Of a DNA stretch of 64,000 bases, positions 30,258 through 41,839 are shown piece by piece. Source of the DNA: Histomonas meleagridis (taxonomy: Eukaryota; Parabasalia; Tritrichomonadida; Dientamoebidae). The stretch covers positions 1 through 64,000 of the forward strand of contig WSYJ01000163.1 in assembly GCA_020186115.1 (NCBI GenBank), given 5' to 3'. The stretch's first letter is position 1, and each line of letters opens with the position of its first letter. The translations under genes and the position numbers were made by a program. The notes beneath the pieces were generated by a model. That model was not told the origin of the DNA, did not search any database, and saw only the letters and a list, made by a program, of their open reading frames with translations.

Positions 30258-30640
30258 GTGAAAGATTTTTTTTTAAGATTTTCAATTTTATTGTTGTATA
30301 AAGTGCCTACCTACATGTATTCAAAAAAATATTCCATACATTTCAATAATCCAAAACCCCACACAACATTTAAAACAAAAAATTTTATTTTTAACTCAGA
30401 ATTGAGTCAACTTCTTTACCTACTCTATTCACCAGATATTTCCCCCAGTAACTTCTATTTATTCGTTAAATTAAAAACAAATTTGGAGGGATGAAATTTT
30501 GAAAATGAAAGCCAATTATTTGTATACATAACCGAATATGTAGGGAATATTGATCATAATGAATTAATGGCTGTGATTGATGAATGGATAATTTGTCTTC
30601 AAGAAGTGATAAGTACAGGGGGTGAGTGCATATCAAAATA
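30258..30640 (+). pseudogene. mariner transposase C-terminal fossil
   Basis: The conceptual translation contains LYSPDISPSNFYLFVKLKTN, matching the third-Asp box of mariner transposases (FSPDLAPSDFYLFG in the copy at 57379-57840). After a frame change it continues with NIDHNELMAVIDEWIICLQE and ISTGGECIS, the usual last helix and end of the protein. The N-terminal two thirds are too decayed to recognise. Confidence 0.65.
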
Positions 30641-31224
30641 AAAAAGTTAATTTTTAATTAACTATTTTGCTGTGTTTCCGGGTCTTCATTATAAACCACT
30701 ATATTCCCGCTGAAGTTGCTAAAACTTATTTATTTTTAATTATTCTAATTACAAATTTATATGATATGAAATCTTAAATGACCTCAAAATAGCAAATAAA
30801 TTCTTCCTATAACACCATTCATGAATATACAATTTAGATAAATATATATACGGTATATTCTTTGATATAAACTATAAGATCTAATGATAGTGTTTGATCA
30901 GATGAATGTGGAACAAGGAATAAAACTTTAATTTTTTTCCTTTTGCATTCTGTTAAAAAAATTAAATCCTAATGTGAATGTAATCCATCCAAAATCAATC
31001 GTGCATTCCCCCCTCATAGTTCATTCATTTTCTTTTTTGTTGGACATGGGAAAAATATTCCATGTGTAAATTGAATGAAAATAAATTTTAAATGTGGTAT
31101 TTTTTTACCACCAAAATTGACATAGACTGTATATCGGAAAAATATGAAATTTCGACAGCTATAAATATACAACCATATTTTTCATTTTATATTAAATTAC
31201 TTTTATCAAATATGTCTAAGAACT

Positions 31225-31490
31225 CTCGGAAATAATGGTGGCAACTTTTTGAATCGAAAAAATTTAAAAAAATTCTTTCGTACACAATTCTCGATATCGT
31301 TTTTTGACATTTTTTATGTTTCAAATTTTAAATGAACAATTACTAGCTGAAGCTGACACAATATCATCAGCAAATGTTCAACTGGAACAAAAAATACATA
31401 TAATGAAATACCTATTATTCCGTGTTTATTCAAAAATGGATGGCTTGATGAGAATTATAAATATCCATTTCCAAATTCTAATCTAAAATA
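31225..31490 (+). mobile_element. 5' end fragment of a tyrosine-recombinase element
   Basis: The terminal repeat (GGCAACTTTTTGAATCG... TACACAATTCTCGAT) is followed by a coding start LNEQLLAEADTISSANVQ. The intact element at 46224-47331 has MEQLLAEADTISAANVS in the same position after its terminal repeat. Everything beyond about 45 codons is lost. Confidence 0.7.
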
Positions 31491-31535
31491 GCTTTTTAGG
31501 ACAATTTGATGATTGAATTTTAATGAAGATAAGGT

Positions 31536-31850
31536 TCAAAATAGAATATTCGAAACAGGCCTGTTTGAAAAATAATATTTTAAATTATCAAAATTACCAA
31601 ATAAATTATCTTTTGATAATTGTTCAGTTATTCTAAGTTTAAAATTAATAAAACATTCAGTTATTTGCGAAATCATATGATCACCATGTGTAATTCTTAA
31701 TCTAGTTTCTTGATATTGATTAAAGGGAGCATTTTGATCATGACAATCTTCAGTTCTTAAAATGAAGTAACGGGTACCATCATATTGAGCAATTAGATCT
31801 TGAAGACGATCAAAATAGTGCACTAACATTACCTTGATCATCTTGTTCAT
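31536..31850 (-). CDS. Small hypothetical protein or fragment
   Basis: A 104-residue frame contains DGTRYFILRTEDCHDQNAPF and TRLRITHGDHMISQITECF. Composition is protein-like rather than low-complexity. No initiator-like motif stands close to its start and it sits among transposon debris, so it may be a piece of a larger element gene. I do not recognise the family. Confidence 0.35.
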   Translation of the reverse strand: MNKMIKVMLVHYFDRLQDLIAQYDGTRYFILRTEDCHDQNAPFNQYQETRLRITHGDHMISQITECFINFKLRITEQLSKDNLFGNFDNLKYYFSNRPVSNILF

Positions 31851-32024
31851 TTTTATTATATTTTATTATTATAATACATTTATAAAATGAAAAAAATATT
31901 TTCATTATTTTTTTAATGGAGTGGGGTTCTTGGAACAAAATTTGAAAAGTTTTAAATCTGTTTATTAAGTCCACTTTTTCACGTATTCCTATCGTCGTAC
32001 AGCCAATTTCGGAGATAATAAAAC

Positions 32025-34844
32025 ATGAAAATATCAAAAAGATTTTTAGATTATCAATTGCTCAAAAGTCCTTCGTTAGATATTGACCTTTATCTCCCAC
32101 ATCCTTTGAAGAAATATTCTACTGAAGATGCAATTAAAATTTCCACTATTTTTGTTAGCAGTTATCCAAATGCACCCAAAATTGATCTTCCTAAAGAAGT
32201 TCTTGATTGGGTTCTTATGTGCTATGCGTATTCACTTCGTGTTGAAGATTATGATAAAAGATATTATCTTAAAGCATTTAACTATTATAAAAGTGCCATT
32301 CTCATGTTATTAGTTCCAGGCTCTAATGGATTTCAAGAAAACAAGAAAAAATATCTTGATATTTGTTTATGTCATTTATCTCAAATTTTCCTTAATGAAG
32401 CATTTCTCAAAGAATATAACCATGTTGTCACCCCAACGTTTCTTAAATCTTTTCAGAAGTTATCACCTATTTCATCAGATTTCATATTATCAATAACAAA
32501 ATTCCTTATATGTGGATGTTATGACCTTTTAACAACAGATTTACAATGCGAAGGTAAAGACGAAGTTATTAAATGTTTTCAAGAGAACATATTAAAAATT
32601 TTTACAGAAAACAACTTCGATTCGAATCATGAATTTTTCTCACAAATTGATTCAAATATTGATAAACTTCTCAATTTCAGTTCTTTTCGGGACGATTGGA
32701 TACAAAGTTTCAATGGTTTATACGAATCAAAAATTAACGATAAAGAATTTCCAGGTTGTAAAAAACTTGTTCTGAACTACTTCATAGAAAAAATAAATGG
32801 TTTTTCAAAATCCGAAAAAGACAAAGCATTTACTAATGTCATTTCATTATGGAAACAAAGTAATAAAGGTGAAACACGGGCATTTACCAAATGGAAAACT
32901 GAAGAAATTAAACGCGATTACTTAAGTTGGATTTCAACAGATATACCAAATGAAGGGAAATATCACCCGTTATTTGAATTAATTAAATATGGCGAAGAAG
33001 AAACTGATGGCAAACTTCAAGAAATAGCAAAAGAACACATTTCCTTACAATTATCTATAGGCTATGGCGAGGAGACTGATTTATTTTGGTATTTACCAGT
33101 TTATGCATATGACTTTTTAATGTCAAACCACGAAACATTATCCAAATTTGGAATTATCTCATTTTCAAAACGTTATTCAAAAATTGCCAAACCCAAAGAC
33201 ATTGAAATTAATTTACATTTATTATATTTAGCAAATTATGTTTGTAGTATTAAAAAAGATGATATTAATTATATTTCTAAAATCACCAAAATATTTAATC
33301 GATTATTAAATGATTTCCCAAATAATTTAGTGTTATTAGTTCCAACATTATTTTTCTTCTCATTTTGTCAACGAAATGATTTGTTTTGGTTTCATTTTAA
33401 TCGTTTTATAAACTTTGAACCTGATGAAACATTATTTGTTAATAATTTTAATTTTGATGAAGAAAAATCGAAGAAGTTTTCGAATGAATTAACAAGTATT
33501 TTATTGTTATCAAGTTTATTAACTGATTTTCGTGATAAAGAATTTAATAATGGAATTAACATTGTATCAAACAAAGAGAATTTTTGGAATATAATAAATT
33601 CATTAAAATTAACATTTAATGATAAACTTCGTTTATTATTATCATTATATATATTTTCATTTAAAACAAATCGATTTATAAATTTAGAGTTACCAAAATT
33701 TTTAAAAGAGATAAATACAAATGAAAAGAATGAATCATTAAATCAATTAATACAAATGTGTAAATTGTCAGTTGTTACAGGCGGTAAAATCTTTAAATTT
33801 AATCCCAACTATTCAATCACTGAAAACACAAAAATGTATATAACAAAAAAAGATTTTATTATCTCTATTCATAATGATAATCAAATAATAATTCGACATG
33901 CTTTAGGTTTAACTTTATTTAACATCAAAGATATTACTAATTACTCAAATAACATATCAAATATTAATTTAGAGTTTAATAATTCAACAAAATTTAATCC
34001 TTTTGGCGAAGATTGTTTTAAAGGTAAAATCGATAATTTATATGAAAATTCGTTGGATGAAATGGAAAAAATGTTCGAAGCTGATAATATTAATAATGAT
34101 TTCATCGAATATATTGAACCAGAACAAAAAATTCCCGTTTCTGTAGCTCATTCATTATTAATTAATACTGGTTTCATATCATTAAATTCCGAATCGTATA
34201 TTGGGTATCCGATATCACCAAATAAGAAAAATAATATCGACGCACTTGATAGATTGGAATCGAAATCGATTTTGGACATATTTATATTCCAATTAGTCGA
34301 AAAAAGTAATAAAAAATGTGAAATTGCTTTCAAGGAATCAAACGAATTTAAGAATTTCATCGATAAAATTAACGTAAATATTCATTCAGATATATTCAAT
34401 TATAAATTCCAATCAATTCTTTTCGAAAGACCTTTACGCGATTATAAAATTGATCAACAAAATTTGGGATTTATAATACTGTTTAATGAAACTGGAAGAT
34501 TAGCGAACTTATATTCGGGCGATTTCGATTGTTATGGAGTAACAATAACTATAACCCCGTTCCAAAAAGATATTTATCTTTTGGAAATTTTGTTGAATGC
34601 AAATTCGGTTTTAAGTTGCGGACAATTAAGATTTTATTTGCACATATCGCAGGTGGGACAAGTGTTGGCAATGTTGTCCGTCCTTTTCATTACAAAATCG
34701 CCAAAAGAAGCAAATTATGATAAAATTAAAAAATTGACAGCTAAGTTCTCTCAAAGAAAAGCTATGATTCATGGAATATATGAAGGTACAACAAAAGAAA
34801 AAAGAGAAATAGCGCTGGAGTTGTTTCATCAATTCGAAATTTGA
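32025..34844 (+). CDS. Large protein with possible divergent RapGAP/tuberin-like C-terminal domain
   Basis: This is a 939-residue intact protein. Residues 1-650 look all-helical (HEAT- or TPR-like) without recognised motifs. Residues ~780-939 (ILFERPLRDYKIDQQNLGFI, ILFNETGRLANLYSGDFDCY, then VTITITPFQKDIYLLEIL) resemble the RapGAP/tuberin fold, where a beta strand with a Asn/Glu-rich turn is followed by a hydrophobic strand and ITP box. The usual HIGND box with its catalytic Asn is not clear, so GAP activity is doubtful. The end contains a basic helix. A CCAATT motif lies 20 bases before the ATG. The assignment is tentative. Confidence 0.6.
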   Translation: MKISKRFLDYQLLKSPSLDIDLYLPHPLKKYSTEDAIKISTIFVSSYPNAPKIDLPKEVLDWVLMCYAYSLRVEDYDKRYYLKAFNYYKSAILMLLVPGSNGFQENKKKYLDICLCHLSQIFLNEAFLKEYNHVVTPTFLKSFQKLSPISSDFILSITKFLICGCYDLLTTDLQCEGKDEVIKCFQENILKIFTENNFDSNHEFFSQIDSNIDKLLNFSSFRDDWIQSFNGLYESKINDKEFPGCKKLVLNYFIEKINGFSKSEKDKAFTNVISLWKQSNKGETRAFTKWKTEEIKRDYLSWISTDIPNEGKYHPLFELIKYGEEETDGKLQEIAKEHISLQLSIGYGEETDLFWYLPVYAYDFLMSNHETLSKFGIISFSKRYSKIAKPKDIEINLHLLYLANYVCSIKKDDINYISKITKIFNRLLNDFPNNLVLLVPTLFFFSFCQRNDLFWFHFNRFINFEPDETLFVNNFNFDEEKSKKFSNELTSILLLSSLLTDFRDKEFNNGINIVSNKENFWNIINSLKLTFNDKLRLLLSLYIFSFKTNRFINLELPKFLKEINTNEKNESLNQLIQMCKLSVVTGGKIFKFNPNYSITENTKMYITKKDFIISIHNDNQIIIRHALGLTLFNIKDITNYSNNISNINLEFNNSTKFNPFGEDCFKGKIDNLYENSLDEMEKMFEADNINNDFIEYIEPEQKIPVSVAHSLLINTGFISLNSESYIGYPISPNKKNNIDALDRLESKSILDIFIFQLVEKSNKKCEIAFKESNEFKNFIDKINVNIHSDIFNYKFQSILFERPLRDYKIDQQNLGFIILFNETGRLANLYSGDFDCYGVTITITPFQKDIYLLEILLNANSVLSCGQLRFYLHISQVGQVLAMLSVLFITKSPKEANYDKIKKLTAKFSQRKAMIHGIYEGTTKEKREIALELFHQFEI

Positions 34845-34859
34845 CTTTAAAGTGATTGT

Positions 34860-35470
34860 TTCATATCACATTTCGTGTTTTCTATACTTTACTCAAAATA
34901 AAATCAAACGGTTATTTATGAATCTTTTTCTATAAATTGAATACTTTACATGAATAGTGGTACTATTTTTTAAAATTTTTTTATTACTTCTTTTATATAT
35001 TTAATTCCCTTCCTTACTGACTTATTGTTTGATTTAATTATTGATTGTTATCATCCTTCTGTTTGGTAAGAAAATTTTTAATTACTTTAAATATTATTTA
35101 TATTTTATTATTTAATATCAATTTTTATTTTTAATTTTTATTTCATCTTACATAGACTTTGATAACAACAACTAAATTTCTAACAAAGAATGATCAATCA
35201 CTTATGGTAACGATAAGAAACTTGATTCTACCCACGGTAATGTTACAGACTGTCAAAAAAAGGTTCCTCAGTCTAAAATAAATATTTCATTTTTATGAAT
35301 TTGACAGAAATTTTTTTCAAATTCAATCAATTTATCTAGACATACAATAAATTATTTTTAAGAAAACTATAATTAATTATAAAGTAATCATATATATATC
35401 ATAAATATTAATTCGAAAATGATTTGATTGGCTATTTATTAAGATAACTCTATTTTCGTATTTTTATTTA
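34860..35470. other. Intergenic region, no gene seen
   Basis: The sequence between the 939-residue gene and the pogo-like element is AT-rich and holds no convincing reading frame. Confidence 0.5.
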
Positions 35471-36840
35471 CAATAATCTCTGTTTATCCAGCCAAACTCT
35501 TTCTGGGTGAATAGTGATTCATTATCACTTAAATCTGAGTTGTTATTTATATCTTCATGGTAATCCTTGCGAATAATTGCAATATTCGGAATAACTGATG
35601 CCTGAATCTCCAAACCAGCACGATAGAAAGCGTTTATATTATTTGAAGATATCGTAGCTTTCTACATGCTATAAATATTTCTGTGAATTACGTCAGTTTG
35701 GCTTCCTTTTTAATATGCTGATCTGCAAAATGCCTTTTCTTAATTAAACACGCCAAAAGTAACCAAGTCTTAAGGCTGGAATACATTTGTTGTATGTGGA
35801 TAAAATGTAATTGCTCTAATATTGTATGAACCTAACGTTTGCAGTATTTCTTGACTCATATGGGAAGAACAATTATCCATTGAAATAATTGCATGAGAAT
35901 CAGCTAATTTCATTGCATTTATAGTATTTTATTTGTATGAGATTATTGAATTTTTCAAATACTCATATAATATATTTGTAGTGACATAACTTTTTTCCTG
36001 ATATGAATAGACAAAATCCTGATTTTCTCTATATCCTGAATTAAGTAGTTCTTCATCAAGAGTTTTTTAATTTGATATAATATGAGGAGGAAGAGCATCA
36101 CCTGCCATAGAAATCGCTGCACAAATTGAAATTTTTTTATTTGCTCTTTTGATCGAAAACTGAACTGTTCTTCCATCGGATTCAATCGAAGCTATTACTC
36201 TTTTTGTTTTTCTGACTGCAAAATAGTCTGATGAAGCTTCATCAATATTAATTATAAGCTCTGTGAGCGTATTCTGAACAAAATTAATCAAATTTTCGAT
36301 ATGGACTTTTGCTGTCATTTTGGAAACTGTAAGCCTCTCTTCTTCTTGTGGGTATGCTGTGCATGTAGTGATTTAATCACTATGCTTATTAATAAAATTT
36401 ATGTACCATGATCTTGAAACGACAACATTGAATTTTTCTTGAATTTCGCACCTAAGTTGTTTAGGTGTTAATGCTTCATGGTTAGCTGCATTGCTAATAA
36501 TTTAATTTAATACCTCATTCTCTTGTTCCTTGGTTAATATCGGAGGTCTTCCTGGTACTTTTTTGTTTTTGAAATTTCTGATATGTTTCGATAAATTCGA
36601 TTGATCAACCAAATTATATTGTGCAACACGTCGTATTAAAATATTTATATCTAAATCTTCACGTAGAATTGAAAATAATTCAATTGCTTGCTCAATTCGA
36701 GATTGATAATCTTTAAGCTTAAGTCTTCGAATCACATATCTAGATGTAACAACTGAAAGTACTTATGAAATATTTTTAAATAATGTTTCGTCATCTCGCG
36801 GAAGAGCACTGTAACTTGTTTTCATTAAGCTTTAAATATT
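35470..36840 (-). pseudogene. pogo/Tigger-like transposase, decayed
   Basis: Frames in order on the minus strand give NILIRRVAQYNLVDQSNLSK (HTH), SRSWYINFINKHSD, TELIINIDEASSDYFAVRKT (first Asp), ISICAAISMAGDALPPHIIS, MDNCSSHMSQEILQTLGSYN (second Asp), then TFYPHTTNVFQPLDLVTFGV (third acidic box). The last box (QPLD) is typical of pogo-type DDE_1 transposases. There are several frameshifts and stops. The C-terminal tail near 35480-35640 reads FTQKEFGWINRDYCK. Confidence 0.75.
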
Positions 36841-36881
36841 AATTTTTCTAAATAACGGCTTCCTTAGTAATTTGACCGATT

Positions 36882-38035
36882 TTGATAAAATTAAAATATC
36901 ATACAATACATATGAATTATATATTAAATTTAATATTACAAACTTCATTATTAATCGAAACATATGAACTACATCAAAGTGATGAAATAATTGTTGCAAA
37001 TTCTATTGAAGAACTTTCTGAAAAATTACAAAATTTCGAATTTTATCAATTCTTTTATCAAAGAATTTCATATGAGAATTAAAGCCTAAATCAATCTTTG
37101 AATTAATGGAAGAATTTCAACTTTATATTTATACATTAACACGTATGCCAATTAATTATGCACCACAAAAGGAAGAAAACATTGAAAACAAAGCTAATCA
37201 TCTTAAAGAACAAATCATGAAATCATTTAAAGAGAAGATCATAATGTATAAAGGCAATGAAAATGATAAAAAATAATAACGAAATTGAACAAGAAGAAGA
37301 TGAATGTATAGTTTGTCATGAAAATTCAGATCAACCATTATATTCTCCATTATTTTTATTATGATTCATTCTTACCATTGATAGTTCAATCACAAAATCA
37401 TAAAGATGCATTTATCTATATTTCTAAATCATTTTTGTATATGTACACATACAATGCATAAGAATTATTTTTGTCTCACGAACTAAACGATGTTCAATTG
37501 ATCGATGTAATCGTAATAGTTTATTGCCTAAAATCCCATTTGCATATGATAAAAACAATGAACAAATTCAACATATAATAATATATATAAAAGATTTTAT
37601 CAAAGAAATATTTCATGATAATTTCGAAGAAGCAGTTATATAATTATCATCGGAAATTATATTATTAGAAAATCGATTTTCTAATTTTTTTAAAATATAG
37701 TTTCCAAGTCTTTTTTATATAATATAACAAGGAATGATAGTTATTGATTATGAAATATCAAAGAATTATCCATTTCAACAATATTTAAAGTTTTGTCTAC
37801 AACAAAAAATAAGAAATATTCAAAAGATTTAAAAATTGAGCTTGAAAATTGTTACTAATATATGTTAATATTTTTATTTTATATAAAGACATAATATATT
37901 TGAAAGAATATTGGAATTTATGCTAATCATAACAAGCAATCTATTAATCATCCAGACTCTGAAATTTCAGAATCTTTAAGAAAATTACCAAAGCAAAAAT
38001 TGATATATTCAACATTTAATGTTTAACAAGTTTTT
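36882..38035 (+). pseudogene. Decayed gene resembling a UBR-type E3 ubiquitin ligase C-terminus
   Basis: A first open stretch (36882-37082) reads NYILNLILQTSLLIETYELH. A later frame near 37290-37360 has QEEDECIVCHENSDQPLYSP, resembling the CIVC box at the start of the RING-like region in UBR1-type ligases. Further fragments (DAFIYISKSFLYMYTYNA) follow with many stops. The identification rests on one short motif. Confidence 0.35.
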
Positions 38036-38170
38036 GACAAATAAATTCAAATTATTTTTTCATAAATTATTTCGAAATCAATTTTTAATCACAGAATTGA
38101 AATAAAAAAAATTTATTAGGTCTGAAGATATTTTTACCTTTTTAAATGATTTATCACTTGTTGCGCTGCT

Positions 38171-40174
38171 TCACCATGACCTAATATATTGCGTAGCATT
38201 TTTTACTTCTTTTAATAACTTAAGGTTATATATTATTCTGTATCCGATTGCTATTACGTCGTGAATATTTCTTCTATTTATGTATAGGTTGAATTTCCTC
38301 GAGCAGTGCTGGCGGTATTGCCTTGCTGCATGCACAAATGCCATAATGAGTTCTTCGTCGATGTTATATTTCCCAATTAACAAGACACTCGCAGCAAAAT
38401 TATTGAACTCGATCAGTTGCAATCTTTCTATATTCGTATCATTTGCTGCATAAAACATCTTCGCATAAGCTCTGTGACAATTACATAACGAAGTATACAA
38501 ATGATTTGCATATTTTACATCTTCATCATTTTCGATGTTTAAACATTTCGATATATCTCTAAATGTAATTAAAATTTGTTCCAATTGTTTGCAATGTTGT
38601 TGTTGCTGAACATTACTTACGTCGAACATTGTCGCAATTGTTTGTATAACAAATGGTTGAACATCTCTTTTGTCAGAACTGTTCATCACTATGTTAAACA
38701 ATGTAACAAACATTACGTCAAAGATTTGCATCATTTGCACATTACAATTTATGAATAATTGTTCTATTAAAATGGCACTTGCGTAAATTACTTTGTCGTT
38801 TTGTGCCATTAAGCATTGTTGTGTCAATGTTAAACAATAATTTATTTGTTCGTCAGTAAGATACTGCGGCAAACATTTGACTAATGCTGCGAAGCTGTAT
38901 GACAATGTACCCAACTTTGCTGCTCTTTAATCAAATTTATTATTGTTTGCGAACATTTCTCAAATACTATTTCGGGTTCTACTTTATAAATGGACTGTAA
39001 CGCAGTAGTTGCACGCATATGCGGAAGCTTATCACCGGGATCTTCAATTGAAACATCGTTAGGATCAATTGATTGTAAAATGTTAATGAAGATTTCGAAG
39101 TAATTTTCAATGACTGTTCGTGATAAATGTAAAAGATCGCATTTAAATGTCGGCCGATTTTGATACGCATATTCGAACTGCGCAAGGTCTTGCCAAAAAC
39201 GTGATTGACACGCATTGATGCTCAGGGATTGCTCATGGCCATTCCTCTTAATACGCAATTGCTTATAATGCCCATAAAACTTGGCGAAAGTGGATAATAT
39301 TTCTTAATGAGAAGAAGCATAATGTTATGAAGTGTTTCAAAGAGTTTTATGTTTGGTGTGAAAAAGTGACGATTGAATGCTTTGAAGAATTATCGAAATT
39401 TTTACTTCGGCATTGTCATCAATTATCTTGTCCGAAAGATGAAGAATGGTAAAATATATGGCATCACATGCAGATTCACGAACTTCAGAAATTTGATCTG
39501 GAATACTCAATATTTTGAAAGAGGCATCAAAAATGTTGGCATAGATTGGAATGTGCGCATCTGTTTTAAGCTCACTTTCAAAGTTGGGTAAATTGAGAAT
39601 GTTAGAATAAATATTGAAAAAAGAAGTGAGAATACTGGAATTGGATGTGGAAAGACTACTGAAAATTTCTTGAATACCATCAACCCATTGACCTCCTTCA
39701 ATTCCAAATATATAAGAATAAATTTGGCACGAAACATTTCGAATAACAGTGTCGTTTTCACCAATTGTGGTGGTAATTAACCTTTTGAGGTTAGGAATAA
39801 ACCCATTAAGAGACCATCGATATTCTTTACAAGAAGAATATTTCGCGCTCTGGCGTTGCGGGATTTAATAAATATGATATAATTTTTGCTGAATAACGTC
39901 TAGTTTCATTCGGGTTGCTAGGATTTGCAAGTAAAAAACAAAATTTTTGGATATCATTTGGATGGTTAATAAGTATATCATTACTTATTGAATTTACTTG
40001 ATCATAAGCTTCTCTATCAATAAGATTTGCAAGCACATATAAAATTTTACTGAAATTTTGTGCTTCATTCGAATCATGATTTGGAATAAGTTCTTCATAT
40101 CCCAAAGTTTCATTAGTACCTTGTAAAGCATTAAGGTTAGAGTACATTTTGTTACACATCGATCGCAAAATCAA
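38171..40174 (-). pseudogene. HEAT-repeat protein, importin-beta/exportin-like, frameshifted
   Basis: Four open stretches in order (40174-39827, about 39764-39507, 39258-38881, 38914-38171) look like one helical-repeat protein of about 660 residues. The N-terminal part (NPSNPNETRRYSAKIISYLL) resembles the first HEAT repeats of importin-beta-type karyopherins. The C-terminal part (QMMQIFDVMFVTLFNIVMNS) is also helical. At least three frame changes separate them. The C-terminal 247 residues are uninterrupted, so the break may be recent or due to sequence errors. Confidence 0.5.
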
Positions 40175-40423
40175 ATCACCAATGGAATGATTGAAGCATT
40201 AAACGGTCTGGCCATTCAAATAATTATGTATCAGTCATGCAAAAGCTCCAGCTGAATATGATAAATAAACTACAGAAATGATTTATGTAAACTATTTAAA
40301 ATTGAATGTGAGGAGCAGATATTTGAATGGGAATTTTGTACAAGCAAACATCGCAAAATGTTTGGCGCGGTAAAATGATATTTACACTAAAATCGAAATC
40401 AATTTTTTACATTAAAAACACAT

Positions 40424-41821
40424 TCATGCACAAGGCTGTGGTACAAGAAAGCTCTTCTTCATATAACTCATTATGTCATCGAGGAGAACCACTCCAAGAG
40501 AAGGGTCCTCTTTCGCATCCAACACCAGTAGGGAGTTCGGCTGATCATTTTCTGCGTCTTTTTTGTCATAACATCCAAATTTGATTCGAACATCTGTACT
40601 TTCTTCTTCTTTTCTCTGTACTATGACGGGCGTCTTTGATATTGGCGAAGACACGCAGCATCTTTGTTTCATCAGATACTGATGCATCTTTTGGTATAAT
40701 GTGAATGCTGATACCGGAAATGCTTGACATTGATATGTACTTTCCTGTGTTCTCGCTGGCATTGTGCTTGTTGACACATTTACTTTGTACGGATCATTAA
40801 GAGCATTCAAATTATACTTTTCATATTTCTTCTGATATAATGAATAAAAAAGTTTTTCCCTATTTGGTAATGGTGAACGTAGCTGTGCTAAGAATGAATC
40901 GAATGGTACACCGAGGACTTGGCTGAGCTTAGACATAAGGATTGTTGCTTCAGGTGCTTCGAGATTTGGTTCCACTACAGCTGAAAGAGGCTCCTTCTTC
41001 CTTCTCTGGGAGGAACGGAGAGCTGCGAACCCACGGGCTTCAGTAGCTGAAGGTCGATCGGCGGGATTTATTGATAAAAGTTTTGAGATGAGTGGTACAA
41101 AGATTGGAGGTATAGAAGAATAATCAACTTGGTGTGCTGAGAAATCATAATCCTTGCAAACTTTGAGGTATGGAAGACGTCGTGCAAATAAAGCATATAA
41201 AACTACTCCAACACTCCACATATCGGCTTTAAAACCATCAAACTCAGGAGTGCTGATAGCTTCTGGGGCTGAGTATTCAAAAGATCCGCGATTTCCATGA
41301 ACTTTTCCATCAAAAGTTATTGATGCTAAACCAAAATCGCAAAGCTTTGGCCCTGTTGATCTTGACATTAGAATGTTCTCTAGTTTGATATCTCGGTGAC
41401 ATATTCCATATGAATGAAGATATTCAACAGCTGAAAGAATTTGATCAGCAATACGAATTGCAACATTATGTTCTATTGGTGACTTCCTTAGTAAACGACA
41501 TAAGTCTCCTTGATCAGCAAATCGCATAAACTGGAAAAATTGTGAGTGTGAATCTGCAATTTCGATAACTTCAATAATAGCTGGATGATCGAGTATTGGT
41601 GCTAAAATTGTTTCATTAAATAAAAGATGTTTGCCATGTTTTGAATTTTGAAGCTTAACTTTTGAAATGATTTTGACCGCAAAAGGATTATTTGACCTCT
41701 TATGAAAAGCCACTCGAATCTGAGCAAAAGATCCACTTCCGATTCTATCCCCTATATAGTAATCATGCACTTGAAGCTTGGTTTGCTTAAGACTCGATAT
41801 CATTTTAGGTTTAACTTGCAT
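40424..41821 (-). CDS. CAMK/AMPK-like serine/threonine protein kinase
   Basis: The protein has 465 residues. The kinase domain spans ~20-275 with the glycine loop IGSGSFAQIRV, VAIION-type lysine FAVK (K50), E70, CHRDIKLENI (catalytic D144), CDFGLAS (162-164), SAPE in place of APE at about 183, and ADMWSVGVVLYALFARRLPY. The HRDIKLEN and SAPE forms match CAMK/AMPK-type kinases. The C-terminal 190 residues carry a predicted helical segment (ATILMSKLSQVLGVPFDSFL) seen in many trichomonad kinases, and a Cys-containing tail. All catalytic residues are present. A GCATTA motif lies 11 bases before the ATG. Confidence 0.93.
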   Translation of the reverse strand: MQVKPKMISSLKQTKLQVHDYYIGDRIGSGSFAQIRVAFHKRSNNPFAVKIISKVKLQNSKHGKHLLFNETILAPILDHPAIIEVIEIADSHSQFFQFMRFADQGDLCRLLRKSPIEHNVAIRIADQILSAVEYLHSYGICHRDIKLENILMSRSTGPKLCDFGLASITFDGKVHGNRGSFEYSAPEAISTPEFDGFKADMWSVGVVLYALFARRLPYLKVCKDYDFSAHQVDYSSIPPIFVPLISKLLSINPADRPSATEARGFAALRSSQRRKKEPLSAVVEPNLEAPEATILMSKLSQVLGVPFDSFLAQLRSPLPNREKLFYSLYQKKYEKYNLNALNDPYKVNVSTSTMPARTQESTYQCQAFPVSAFTLYQKMHQYLMKQRCCVSSPISKTPVIVQRKEEESTDVRIKFGCYDKKDAENDQPNSLLVLDAKEDPSLGVVLLDDIMSYMKKSFLVPQPCA

Positions 41822-41827
41822 TCAAAA

Positions 41828-41835
41828 ATAATGCT
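41828..41835 (-). promoter_or_regulatory. Initiator-like motif of the kinase gene
   Basis: The minus strand reads AGCATTAT with its A 11 bases before the ATG at 41821. It is the same motif class as before the CHD, PCI, CysRS and coiled-coil genes. Confidence 0.4.
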
Positions 41836-41839
41836 CAGA

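Noticed and set aside
31536..31850. Possible capsid-like protein of a Polinton/Maverick element
   Set aside because: The resemblance is impressionistic and no polymerase, integrase, ATPase or protease of such an element is near it.
40327..40584. Plus-strand frame over the end of the kinase gene
   Set aside because: It is the complement of the real kinase coding region and has no protein-like features.
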